DNA from: a bacterium
GTDB taxonomy: Bacteria > Bacillota_I > Bacilli_A > RFN20 > CAG-826
Length of the DNA stretch: 9,056 nucleotides
Direction: 5' to 3'
NCBI GenBank assembly: GCA_004561785.1
Contig: SFUB01000054.1
Location: 1 to 9,056 of the forward strand
Shown here: positions 1 through 5,963 of the stretch, one piece after another
Numbering within the stretch: position 1 is the first letter of the stretch
Layout of the letters: each line of letters opens with the position of its first letter
The notes under the pieces: generated by a model
Database searches by the model: none
What the model saw: the letters and a program-made list of their open reading frames with translations, nothing else
What the model was told of the DNA's origin: nothing
Position numbers and translations under genes: made by a program

Positions 1-397
1 GTCCGACGAGTTCATCGCACGTTATCAGCAAACCGATGGCGGGTACATCGATACAGCGAAAAAGCTGGGTTTGCTCGTAGACAAAGAACAACATGAACCC
101 AACCAGAAGTGGCATTTCTTCACTTCTTGGCTGGAACCTTCCTTGGAAGATGGAACGGTCACGATGGAGTCGAATCCCCAAACCGTCGTCTATAATCGTT
201 TGCTTTGCCCGGAGCTGCTCCTTTGGATCTACGAGGCTTCTGGGGTCTCTCCCGCCAAGGTGAAGAAGGCCAAAGACGTGGCGGAGGAAGGCAAGGTGAA
301 TCGCACGAGAGTGACCACCATCGCGAAAAACATGAGGAGCCAGGTCTCTTGGGAAGACATCAGTCAAAACGTTTTGGCTTCCTTGGGGGCTGATTGA
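1..397 (+). CDS. 3' end of an unrecognised protein (partial)
   Basis: The reading frame is open from base 2 to the TGA at 395-397, giving about 131 C-terminal residues of a protein that begins upstream of the window. A TTG at 71 could be read as a start, but the frame is open without interruption before it and no ribosome-binding site precedes it, so I treat the gene as truncated by the window edge. The visible part is soluble, with no signal peptide or membrane segment. It contains a Trp/Phe-rich stretch (KWHFFTSWLEP), then a Cys-containing helical motif (LLCPELLLWIYEASG), and ends in a Lys/Arg-rich helical segment closing with WEDISQNVLASLG. I do not recognise the family and assign no function. 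The next gene starts one base after the stop, which suggests co-transcription and possibly translational coupling. Confidence 0.7.
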   Translation, partial: SDEFIARYQQTDGGYIDTAKKLGLLVDKEQHEPNQKWHFFTSWLEPSLEDGTVTMESNPQTVVYNRLLCPELLLWIYEASGVSPAKVKKAKDVAEEGKVNRTRVTTIAKNMRSQVSWEDISQNVLASLGAD

Positions 398-398
398 A

Positions 399-2396
399 AT
401 GAAAAATTCCAGGCTTTCGCTTTTCATAACCGCCGCCTTGCTTCTTTCGGGCTGCAACAATCCTTCTGGTGGACCCTCCTCTAGCGATAGCGCCGCCACC
501 TCTAGCGATAGCGTCGCCGCGTCTATTTTCGACTCGATTTCTATTCCCGAATCGGATCCCTCGAGTTTTCCTTCTTCTTTAGAAAGCGCAGAACCCGCCC
601 GCTATGCCGTTGCTTTGAAAGAGGGATCCGGATGTGAGGCTTACGGGCTGCAAAACGATTACGCCCCCGGGGATGAAGTCTGTTTCTCCCTGCGCGTCAT
701 CAATTTGGGCATGGAAGTCCAAAGCGTGAAGGCCAATGACCAAACTCTTTTCGCTGAGGACGACGGGCTCTATCGGTTCACGATGCCTGCGGAGAACGTG
801 ACTTTGGAAGTCTTCTTGCAAGAAAAAGCAAAGGAATTCGCCACCCGATTCAACGTTGTCTATGACCTTGGGACTCGAAAGACCGCGAAGAAGCTTGAAA
901 GCGCTGACGAGATTTTCCATTGCTTATCGAAAGTGGGGGAAAACGAGTCCCTGATCTCATCGCTTGAGGGTTTTGATTTCGTGTACGGCGGTGCCAACGG
1001 AAGGAATGAGTCCACGTGGCATTGCGGGAACATCCTCAAACTAGGGACTACCTCCGTCGATGGATGGCTATCCTTGTCTTTGAACGCCCCCGTCAAAGGC
1101 GTGAAAGTCGTCGGTTATACCTATTCGGCTTCCTCCAAGATCCGTTTGGGCGATAGCAAATCCACCTCTTGGGATGGAGAAGACGATGGAAAAACCGCGT
1201 TGGCCTCTTGCTCTTCGATGACCGAAATCTGCAAAAGCGCCGTGGATGAATGCAAAACCTCTTCCTTTGAGGCGAAATTCGCCCCGACAGAATCCTTCCG
1301 GATCGGCACGACCAACAAGAATCCGCTTTTCATCACCGCTTTGGAATTCGTCCTCGCGGAAAAAGAAAATCCTCACCCGAGCGATAAATACACCGTGACC
1401 TGGAAAAACTACGACGGTTCCATCCTTGAAGTCGATGAAGGCGTCGAAGAAGGGGTCTTGCCCCATTATGACGGGGCAACCCCGAGCAAACCGAGCGAAG
1501 GAGACGTCTCTTATCGTTTCGCCGGTTGGGATCCGGAAATCGAAGAGGTTCATCAAGACGCGACCTATATCGCCAAATTCAAAGAGATTTCGCAGACGGA
1601 CCCTGAATTGAAAGATGCTCCAACCCTTTCTTCGGATGGGAAAGGCGTCCAATACGGCTATTACCCGCAAACGCGGATCAGCGATCCCGCCCTCATAGAT
1701 AGGTTGCAAACGGAGGCGGAAGAAACTTCCGGAGGCTGGTCTTTTCTGGATGGTGAGCTCTATGCCTCGATCAACGCGGAAGTTTATCGGAACGAGTCCT
1801 ATGTTTTTGACGACGGAGATCCCGTTTCTAGCGGTGAGCTTTATTGGTTCCGCTGCGAAAGGATCTCTTGGCGGGTCCTCAGCCAGAATGACGGGGAATA
1901 CCTGCTTCTTTCCGCAAGCCTTTTGGATTCCGGATGCTTTTACAAAGACTACGAAACCCGCATCGCCTCCGGGAATGAAATCCTCCCGAATTCCTATGCC
2001 TATAGCGACGCCAGGGCTTGGCTGAATGGCTCTTTCTTGGAAAGCGCCTTCGCTTATGGATCCTCTTATTTGCTCCCTTTGGATTCCTCGGAAGACAAAG
2101 CGGGGCTGCTTTCGCAAGAAGATTGCCTCAATCCGGAATATGGCTTTGCTCCCGAATCCGGAGCAAGCCCCACTCGAACCGCCAAAACCACCGATTTTGC
2201 TAGAGCCAGAGGAGCTTGGTACAACAAAGGGGATAAGAACTCATCCCTCCTCTTCTGCGGCTCCTATTGGACGAGAAGCCCATCGGGGGATTTTGATTAC
2301 GCCGCGAAGAATGTGAACTCCAGCGGGTTCCTCAGCGACTACGCCGTGGACGGAGAGAGCCATTGTTATCGTCCAATAATCAAAATCCGTCTTTGA
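399..2396 (+). CDS. Multidomain surface lipoprotein with InlB-type repeat and C-terminal DUF6273 domain
   Basis: Predicted lipid-anchored surface protein of 665 residues. Residues 1-18 form a type II signal peptide with lipobox LLSGC (Cys19 lipidated), followed by a Ser/Asp/Pro-rich linker to about residue 65. Residues 66-141 resemble a bacterial surface repeat ending in FTMPAENVTLEVFL. Residues 150-320 look beta-rich and may be a jelly-roll-like adhesive domain (inference). Residues 331-395 match the InlB B-repeat / Flg_new pattern (YTVTWKNYDG ... FAGWDPEIEEV ... ATYIAKF). Residues 412-665 match DUF6273: YGYYPQT, ISWRVLS, ARAWLNGSF, SYWTRSP and a terminal YRPIIKIRL. The role is unknown; display or binding at the envelope is likely. 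The start is one base after the upstream stop. The Shine-Dalgarno is weak (GGGGGC about 8 bases ahead), so coupling to the upstream gene is plausible. No terminator with a T-run follows. Confidence 0.85.
   Translation: MKNSRLSLFITAALLLSGCNNPSGGPSSSDSAATSSDSVAASIFDSISIPESDPSSFPSSLESAEPARYAVALKEGSGCEAYGLQNDYAPGDEVCFSLRVINLGMEVQSVKANDQTLFAEDDGLYRFTMPAENVTLEVFLQEKAKEFATRFNVVYDLGTRKTAKKLESADEIFHCLSKVGENESLISSLEGFDFVYGGANGRNESTWHCGNILKLGTTSVDGWLSLSLNAPVKGVKVVGYTYSASSKIRLGDSKSTSWDGEDDGKTALASCSSMTEICKSAVDECKTSSFEAKFAPTESFRIGTTNKNPLFITALEFVLAEKENPHPSDKYTVTWKNYDGSILEVDEGVEEGVLPHYDGATPSKPSEGDVSYRFAGWDPEIEEVHQDATYIAKFKEISQTDPELKDAPTLSSDGKGVQYGYYPQTRISDPALIDRLQTEAEETSGGWSFLDGELYASINAEVYRNESYVFDDGDPVSSGELYWFRCERISWRVLSQNDGEYLLLSASLLDSGCFYKDYETRIASGNEILPNSYAYSDARAWLNGSFLESAFAYGSSYLLPLDSSEDKAGLLSQEDCLNPEYGFAPESGASPTRTAKTTDFARARGAWYNKGDKNSSLLFCGSYWTRSPSGDFDYAAKNVNSSGFLSDYAVDGESHCYRPIIKIRL
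479..518 (+). repeat. Two-copy 21-bp-period direct repeat in the Ser-rich linker
   Basis: CTCTAGCGATAGCGCCGCC at 479-497 recurs at 500-518 with one change (18/19 identical), period 21 bp. It encodes two copies of a seven-residue unit (SSDSAAT / SSDSVAA) just after the lipidated cysteine of the 665-residue lipoprotein. The period is a multiple of three, so copy-number change would lengthen or shorten the stalk without breaking the frame. Confidence 0.8.
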
Positions 2397-2407
2397 TCGT
2401 TGGACGC

Positions 2408-2520
2408 GGGAACCCTTCCCATGGCTTCCGAAGAAGGGCCGCAGGCCCCTGACAGCTCGGGAAGTACGTTCGATTGAAGAGCGGCCGGCGAATGTTTGAA
2501 GGCGATGCCCGGCCCTCTTC
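2408..2520 (+). other. Hairpin-rich non-coding segment between the surface lipoprotein and the sigma gene
   Basis: The gap 2397-2595 holds no convincing gene. Within it I see GGGAA/TTCCC with a CCC loop (2408-2420), GGGCC/GGCCC with a GCA loop (2436-2448, which competes with a CTTC-CGAA-GAAG hairpin at 2425-2436), and a long imperfect stem at 2476-2520. In the last, GAAGAG, GGCC and GGC pair with GCC, GGCC and CTCTTC: 13 pairs interrupted by one unpaired C on each side, with a loop of about 17 nt. None is followed by a T-run on either strand, so this is not a classical intrinsic terminator. It may be a 3' UTR structure, a Rho-dependent or processing site, or a small structured RNA. The pairing is seen directly; the function is unknown. 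Confidence 0.4.
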
Positions 2521-2555
2521 CGCTCCGGAAAAAGAAATCACGCGAAGACAAATCC

Positions 2556-2586
2556 CAAGAAAAACGTTTCTTTGTCGGTATATATT
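2556..2586 (+). promoter_or_regulatory. Putative ECF sigma-dependent promoter of the sigma operon
   Basis: CAAGAAAAACGTTTC at 2556-2570 is followed after 7 nt by GTAT (2578-2581), which lies inside GGTATATATT. The same arrangement, with one mismatch in the 15-mer and identical spacing, occurs before the lipoprotein gene at 4179. Taking CAAGAA as the -35 and GTAT as the -10, the spacer is 16 nt, the usual spacing for ECF promoters. Known ECF regulons are often autoregulated, so this is probably the sigma factor's own promoter. The shared part could instead be a repressor site, since AAACGTTT is palindromic here. Confidence 0.6.
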
Positions 2587-2595
2587 GGTGGAAAG

Positions 2596-3120
2596 ATGGA
2601 AAGAGAAAGTTTGACACATTGCCTAAAAGCCCTCCAAAGCGGAGACATGGATGCCTTTCCTTCTTTTTTCGAAGCAACCAAAAAGTCCGTTTTTCTTTCC
2701 TCTTATGCGATCTTGGGAAAAAAGGAAGAAGCGGAGGACATCGTGAACGAAACCTACCTCAAGTTCCTTCAATCTTTGCCCACGGTTGACCCGAAGAAGA
2801 ACGTCATGGCCTATTTGACTGCGATATCGCGCAACGAATCGCTCAACGCCTTGGCGAAAAGGCAAAAAGTAGGGGAACTGGAGGAAGAGGATTCGCGCCT
2901 TCTTTGCTACGACGACTATCTCTCCGAATTCTCTCTTTTCGATAGGGCCAAAGATGTGCTCCCACGGGACGAATTCGAAATCCTCCTCATGGTGATGGTG
3001 GATGATCTCAAACACAGGGAAATCGCCAAGATCCTCCACAAACCCCTCGGCACCGTCAGCTTCAAATACGCGAAGGCGATCAAGACCCTGAGAAAGGAGC
3101 TTTCCCATGAAAGACTTTGA
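2596..3120 (+). CDS. ECF-type (extracytoplasmic function) RNA polymerase sigma factor
   Basis: Predicted cytoplasmic alternative sigma factor of 174 residues, a normal size for group IV sigma-70 proteins. Region 2 covers about residues 10-92, including the core-binding and -10-recognition helices (EEAEDIVNETYLKFL at 44-58, then NVMAYLTAISRNESLNALAKR at about 69-89). An acidic linker follows, then region 4 at about 118-170 with the helix-turn-helix HREIAKILHKPLGTVSFKYA. I chose the ATG at 2596 over the in-frame TTG at 2572 because GGTGG lies just upstream, the TTG has no ribosome-binding site, and the TTG would sit inside the predicted promoter. The gene's last 14 bases overlap the start of the next gene, typical of a sigma/anti-sigma pair. 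An upstream element shared with the 4179 gene suggests autoregulation. The inducing signal is unknown. Confidence 0.88.
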   Translation: MERESLTHCLKALQSGDMDAFPSFFEATKKSVFLSSYAILGKKEEAEDIVNETYLKFLQSLPTVDPKKNVMAYLTAISRNESLNALAKRQKVGELEEEDSRLLCYDDYLSEFSLFDRAKDVLPRDEFEILLMVMVDDLKHREIAKILHKPLGTVSFKYAKAIKTLRKELSHERL

Positions 3121-4117
3121 ACGATACCTGAAAGACGAGATGAGAAAAGAAGCGTCCCGCATCAATGTAAAAGCCGATTCCGGAGAAATCCTCCGGGAAT
3201 TCCGGATGAAGCAAGCGCCGATCCAAGAAGAAAAAACGCCTTGGTATAGAAGAAAATGGTTCCTCATCGGAGCGCCCCTTGCTACAGGCGCCGCGCTTGC
3301 CGGCATCCTTCTTGGAGTCTTGATCAAACCGGAATCCTCGGGCCCTTCTTTGCTGCCGGCAGGAAATGCACTGCTAAGCAAAGTCTGCTATGAACTCTAT
3401 AGCGGAATGAGCTACTTTGGCCGCGGAGAGGATGGCACCCTTGTCCGGAAGGCTAGAAAACAAGCAAAAGGAGACGAAGCCCCCCTTCCTAACGAATTCA
3501 AAGAGATGGCGGACTCCTTTTACGCCTATTACCCCATGATTGAGAACGTGGAAGCTTTCGGAGAATCCCCTTCCTTCTATGCCCCGATCGCCAGCGATGA
3601 TCCCGCTTATCCTTATTGCCTAAAATTAAGCGATTCTTCTCTTTGCTACTTTGGGGAATCCCTCCTTGAGGGGGATTCGGAGAGCGTCTCCGGCTTGCTG
3701 AAGAAAGGGAAGGAATCTTACCCTTTCGAAATCACGACGGAAGAAGAGACGGAAGAAGGGGAAACGGAGATTGAGAAAACCGTAAAACTCTTTTATTCGG
3801 ATTCCGACTTCCTTCTGATCGAGAAGGAGATGGAGATGGAACAAGGGGAAACGGAACTTGGTTATTCAATTTCGGAAATCGAAGGCGGCAGGCTCAAGAA
3901 TCGGATCGAATTCGAACTCGAAGGGGAGGAAAGGTCGTTCTCCATCGAACTCGAAGATTTCTCAAAGAAGGAATTCGAATACAAATTCGGCAAGCCCGTG
4001 GACGGGATTTTGAAGATGGCTTTCGAAGGAGAAGATGGCTATGAACCGGTCTTTTTCTCGCCTTCGGAAAAGTCCTTCACCTTCCTTGGGGAAAATTACG
4101 ATCCGCAACGGAAATAA
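3107..4117 (+). CDS. Single-pass membrane protein, putative anti-sigma factor with extracytoplasmic sensor domain
   Basis: A 336-residue protein overlapping the sigma gene by 14 bases, with a good ribosome-binding site (AAAGGAG, 3093-3099) inside the sigma gene. Residues 1-48 are charged and helical (MKDFERYLKDEMRKEASRIN...), suited to holding a sigma factor in the cytoplasm. Residues about 51-73 form one hydrophobic membrane helix preceded by RRK, which gives an inside-N, outside-C topology. Residues 80-336 are an extracytoplasmic, very Glu-rich, beta-type domain. The N-terminal part has no His/Cys zinc motif, so it is not a ZAS-type anti-sigma factor; the assignment rests on position, overlap and topology. 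Residues about 196-283 align with residues 151-243 of the lipoprotein encoded next (see that entry). I infer that the outer domain senses an envelope ligand or state. It could also be only a structural partner of that lipoprotein. Confidence 0.65.
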   Translation: MKDFERYLKDEMRKEASRINVKADSGEILREFRMKQAPIQEEKTPWYRRKWFLIGAPLATGAALAGILLGVLIKPESSGPSLLPAGNALLSKVCYELYSGMSYFGRGEDGTLVRKARKQAKGDEAPLPNEFKEMADSFYAYYPMIENVEAFGESPSFYAPIASDDPAYPYCLKLSDSSLCYFGESLLEGDSESVSGLLKKGKESYPFEITTEEETEEGETEIEKTVKLFYSDSDFLLIEKEMEMEQGETELGYSISEIEGGRLKNRIEFELEGEERSFSIELEDFSKKEFEYKFGKPVDGILKMAFEGEDGYEPVFFSPSEKSFTFLGENYDPQRK

Positions 4118-4127
4118 GAAAATCCCT

Positions 4128-4153
4128 CAAGAAAAACGGTTCCCTCCCTGTAT
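4128..4153 (+). promoter_or_regulatory. Second copy of the putative ECF sigma-dependent promoter
   Basis: CAAGAAAAACGGTTC at 4128-4142 matches the element before the sigma gene at 14 of 15 positions, and GTAT (4150-4153) follows at exactly the same distance. It lies in the 61-bp gap after the putative anti-sigma gene and would start transcription near 4160, just ahead of the Shine-Dalgarno of the lipoprotein gene. This makes the lipoprotein a likely direct target of the neighbouring sigma factor as well as a possible read-through product. Confidence 0.6.
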
Positions 4154-4177
4154 TAACTAACGAAGGAGGGTTAAACC
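4138..4177 (+). promoter_or_regulatory. Hairpin that could sequester the lipoprotein ribosome-binding site in read-through mRNA
   Basis: GGTT (4138-4141) plus CCCTCC (4142-4147) can pair with GGAGGG (4165-4170) plus AACC (4174-4177), giving ten pairs with a 3-nt bulge (4171-4173) and a 17-nt loop. GGAGGG is the Shine-Dalgarno of the gene starting at 4179. The 5' arm lies upstream of the expected start of a transcript from the promoter at 4128-4153. Only mRNA reading through from the sigma operon would therefore carry both arms. The complementarity is seen; the regulatory role is inferred. Confidence 0.45.
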
Positions 4178-4178
4178 C

Positions 4179-5069
4179 ATGAAAAAGAAAATCATCTTGC
4201 CGTTATCCTTGTCCGTCGCCGTCCTCGCTTCCTGCGGGCTCAAATCGCCCCAGGGCGAACCCGGCGAGAGCAAAACCGAGAACGTTCAGTTCGTTCTCGC
4301 AAGCAAACTCGCCTCAGGGCTGCATTCGGCCCAAACGCGCCTGAAAGGGACTTTATCTGCCATAAAGAAATCCGCTGCAAGATCTTCATCTTCCGACCCC
4401 CTCGCGGAAGTCTTGCCCGTCCTAGAACAAGCCGATTTCCTTGTGAACAACGGAAAAGAATCGGTCACCTTTGATAAATCCGTCTCGGAGAGGGAAGGAT
4501 ATGAAGAAAAAGGCACGTTGTCCTACTTGGATCTGAACGGGGAAAGGAAAGAACTGGTCCTCTTTTACAACGTTTCCTCTGAGGAAGAATCGGACGTTGA
4601 CGAATTCGAAAGCGAAGACCTCTTCCAAGGGCTCCTCGTCGATGGGGAGAAAGAGTTCCCGTTTTTAGCCAAAACGGAAAGCGAATTGGAAAGCCATGAA
4701 ACGGAGGAAAGCCGCGAGCTATTTCTCCAAACGGGCCCTTCCTCTTGGGTAAAGTCCGAAGTCTCCTTTGAAGAGGAGGCCGAGGATGGGCTTAAGACTC
4801 GCAAAGAGAAATATTCCTACGAAGTAATCGAAAACAGCAGGACCGTGCAGGAATACTCTTATGAAATCGAAGCAGGCGACGGTTCTGTCACCGAAATCGA
4901 ACTCACCTATTCCGGAGTCGAATACGAACTGAAGCCTTTTGAGAAAAACGGGGTATCCTATCTCAAACTGACCGTGGAGGAAGGAGAGCAAGAACAAGCT
5001 TATTTCTACGCGACGACGCAAACCCCATCCGGGGAAGTCGAATATGCCTTAATCGGCGAAAAGATCTAA
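4179..5069 (+). CDS. Glu-rich lipoprotein, paralogue-like to the anti-sigma outer domain
   Basis: A 296-residue predicted membrane-anchored lipoprotein. The signal peptide (MKKKIILPLSLSVAVLASC) carries lipobox LASC with Cys19 as the lipidated residue. The mature part is strongly acidic and beta-type and matches no family I can name. It resembles the extracytoplasmic domain of the preceding membrane protein: GLLVDGEKEFPF (151-162) aligns without gaps with GLLKKGKESYPF (196-207), ETEE with ETEI further on, and YSYEVIENSR (212-221) with YSISEIEGGR (253-262). A strong Shine-Dalgarno, GGAGGG, lies 8 nt before the ATG. The gene has its own copy of the sigma-operon promoter element and is followed by a clear terminator. 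I infer a surface partner, ligand competitor or feedback element for the sigma/anti-sigma pair. A general envelope-stress lipoprotein is an alternative. Confidence 0.75.
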   Translation: MKKKIILPLSLSVAVLASCGLKSPQGEPGESKTENVQFVLASKLASGLHSAQTRLKGTLSAIKKSAARSSSSDPLAEVLPVLEQADFLVNNGKESVTFDKSVSEREGYEEKGTLSYLDLNGERKELVLFYNVSSEEESDVDEFESEDLFQGLLVDGEKEFPFLAKTESELESHETEESRELFLQTGPSSWVKSEVSFEEEAEDGLKTRKEKYSYEVIENSRTVQEYSYEIEAGDGSVTEIELTYSGVEYELKPFEKNGVSYLKLTVEEGEQEQAYFYATTQTPSGEVEYALIGEKI

Positions 5070-5079
5070 GGCGTGTACG

Positions 5080-5118
5080 AAAAAACGGCCGTAACCCTAT
5101 GGGGAAAGCCGTTTTTTT
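5080..5118. terminator. Bidirectional intrinsic terminator between convergent genes
   Basis: AAAAAACGGC (5080-5089) pairs with GCCGTTTTTT (5108-5117), and an inner CCC/GGG pairing sits within the loop. A run of seven Ts (5112-5118) follows on the + strand, and the opposite arm gives six Ts on the - strand. It lies between the stop of the lipoprotein gene (5069, +) and the stop of the Lgt-like gene (5126, -), so it probably ends transcription from both sides. Confidence 0.9.
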
Positions 5119-5125
5119 CTTTGCT

Positions 5126-5884
5126 TCAGGAGGCTTTCTCCGTATTTGCTTTTCTCCGCTTCCAAAGAAGATAGGCTACGTAGCCTATGCCAATCAAGAA
5201 CATGACGATCGACCAGAATTGGCTGGGCGAGATCCCGGGGATGAAGTTCCCACGATGGTCCCCGCGGAAGAACTCGATCACGAAACGCCAGATCGAATAG
5301 GAAAAAAGATAGACTGGGAAACACCATTTCGCCCATTTCGACAGAGCCAAAGCCAATAATCCGATGGCGAGCAGCAAAAGGAAGATGGCTTCCAATAGAT
5401 TCGTGGGGATGACTTTTCCCTCGACCCCCGGGAAAGAAACCCCGATCCAAGAAGTCGTCTGCCGTCCATAGCAGCAACCCGCCAAAAAGCAGCCGATCCT
5501 TCCGAATCCCTGCGCCGAGGCGATGCTTACCGGAGCTAGGATCAGGATGAAGGATTCCATGCAGGGGCCGAATTTCTTTCTGATGCAGAAGAAGTAGAAA
5601 AGAAGAAACGCGGGGACTCCGAATAATAGTCCCCCATAGAAGGTCATCGCCCAAGTCCAGGTATACGCCGACCCTTTTTCGATGAGGTCGTAGAGGTTTT
5701 GGGTAAGCAAAGCCCCCAGCAATCCGAAGGCGACCGCGATGGCCCCTCCGATTTCCACGAAGGATAGGAGCAACCGGTTCAGCTTCTTCTTGTGGCCTAG
5801 GAATTCCACGATTCCGAAGACCGAGGCAAGCCCTAGCAGCAGCATGAGGGAATAACTGTCAAAGATTCCGATTTTGGGTAACAT
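5126..5884 (-). CDS. lgt: Prolipoprotein diacylglyceryl transferase (Lgt) family protein
   Basis: Polytopic membrane protein of 252 residues with about six to seven hydrophobic segments. Lgt transfers a diacylglyceryl group from phosphatidylglycerol to the lipobox cysteine of prolipoproteins, the first step in maturing lipoproteins such as the three encoded here. Lgt-like features are FYGGLLFG (82-89) at the place of the usual HGG motif, GRIGCFLAGCCYG (128-140) at the place of the signature GRIGNFINGE, IPTNLLE (159-165) at the place of HPTQLYE, and RFVIEFFRGDHRG (200-212) carrying the conserved C-terminal arginine. The Asn of the signature and the HGG histidine are both replaced, so this belongs to a divergent GCCYG-type subgroup; it may be the main Lgt or a paralogue with altered chemistry. 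There is no Shine-Dalgarno before the ATG. A promoter -10 box ends 6 nt upstream, suggesting a leaderless mRNA. Confidence 0.8.
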   Translation of the reverse strand: MLPKIGIFDSYSLMLLLGLASVFGIVEFLGHKKKLNRLLLSFVEIGGAIAVAFGLLGALLTQNLYDLIEKGSAYTWTWAMTFYGGLLFGVPAFLLFYFFCIRKKFGPCMESFILILAPVSIASAQGFGRIGCFLAGCCYGRQTTSWIGVSFPGVEGKVIPTNLLEAIFLLLLAIGLLALALSKWAKWCFPVYLFSYSIWRFVIEFFRGDHRGNFIPGISPSQFWSIVMFLIGIGYVAYLLWKRRKANTEKAS

Positions 5885-5890
5885 GGGTTT

Positions 5891-5920
5891 ATTCTAGGGG
5901 CTTGGATCCGCTTTTGTCCA
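5891..5920 (-). promoter_or_regulatory. Sigma-A-type promoter of the Lgt-like gene, predicted leaderless
   Basis: On the - strand, TGGACA (5920-5915; 5/6 to TTGACA) is followed by an 18-nt spacer and TAGAAT (5896-5891; 5/6 to TATAAT). The ATG at 5884 begins 6 nt after the -10 box, where transcription itself would be expected to start. This is the best consensus match to a housekeeping promoter in the window. Confidence 0.7.
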
Positions 5921-5925
5921 CAATC

Positions 5926-5956
5926 TGAACACCCAAACGCGAAATGCCGGTAGAAT
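5926..5956 (+). promoter_or_regulatory. Promoter of the CPBP protease gene, predicted leaderless
   Basis: TAGAAT (5951-5956) is identical to the -10 box of the divergent Lgt-like gene. A weak -35, TGAACA (5926-5931), lies 19 nt upstream. The -10 ends 7 nt before the ATG at 5964 and overlaps another in-frame ATG at 5955, which would then not be transcribed. The -10 is convincing; the -35 is not. Confidence 0.5.
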
Positions 5957-5963
5957 GGAAGGG

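Noticed and set aside
71..397. The first gene as a complete small ORF starting at TTG 71
   Set aside because: The frame is open back to the first bases of the window and no ribosome-binding site precedes 71, so it is better read as a truncated larger gene.
1068..2117. 349-codon open frame on the - strand inside the surface lipoprotein gene
   Set aside because: It lies wholly antisense to a gene with a signal peptide and recognisable domains, has no plausible start signal, and its Arg/Phe/Gly-rich translation looks like a codon-position shadow.
1632..2393. DUF6273 domain as the variable target of a diversity-generating retroelement
   Set aside because: I see no reverse transcriptase, template repeat or near-copy of the 3' end in the window, so there is no support beyond the speculative fold.
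2572..2595. In-frame TTG start adding eight residues to the sigma factor
   Set aside because: It falls inside the predicted promoter and has no Shine-Dalgarno; the ATG at 2596 gives a normal ECF N-terminus.
2623..3381. 252-codon open frame on the - strand across the sigma and anti-sigma genes
   Set aside because: Antisense to two well-supported overlapping genes; no independent evidence for it.
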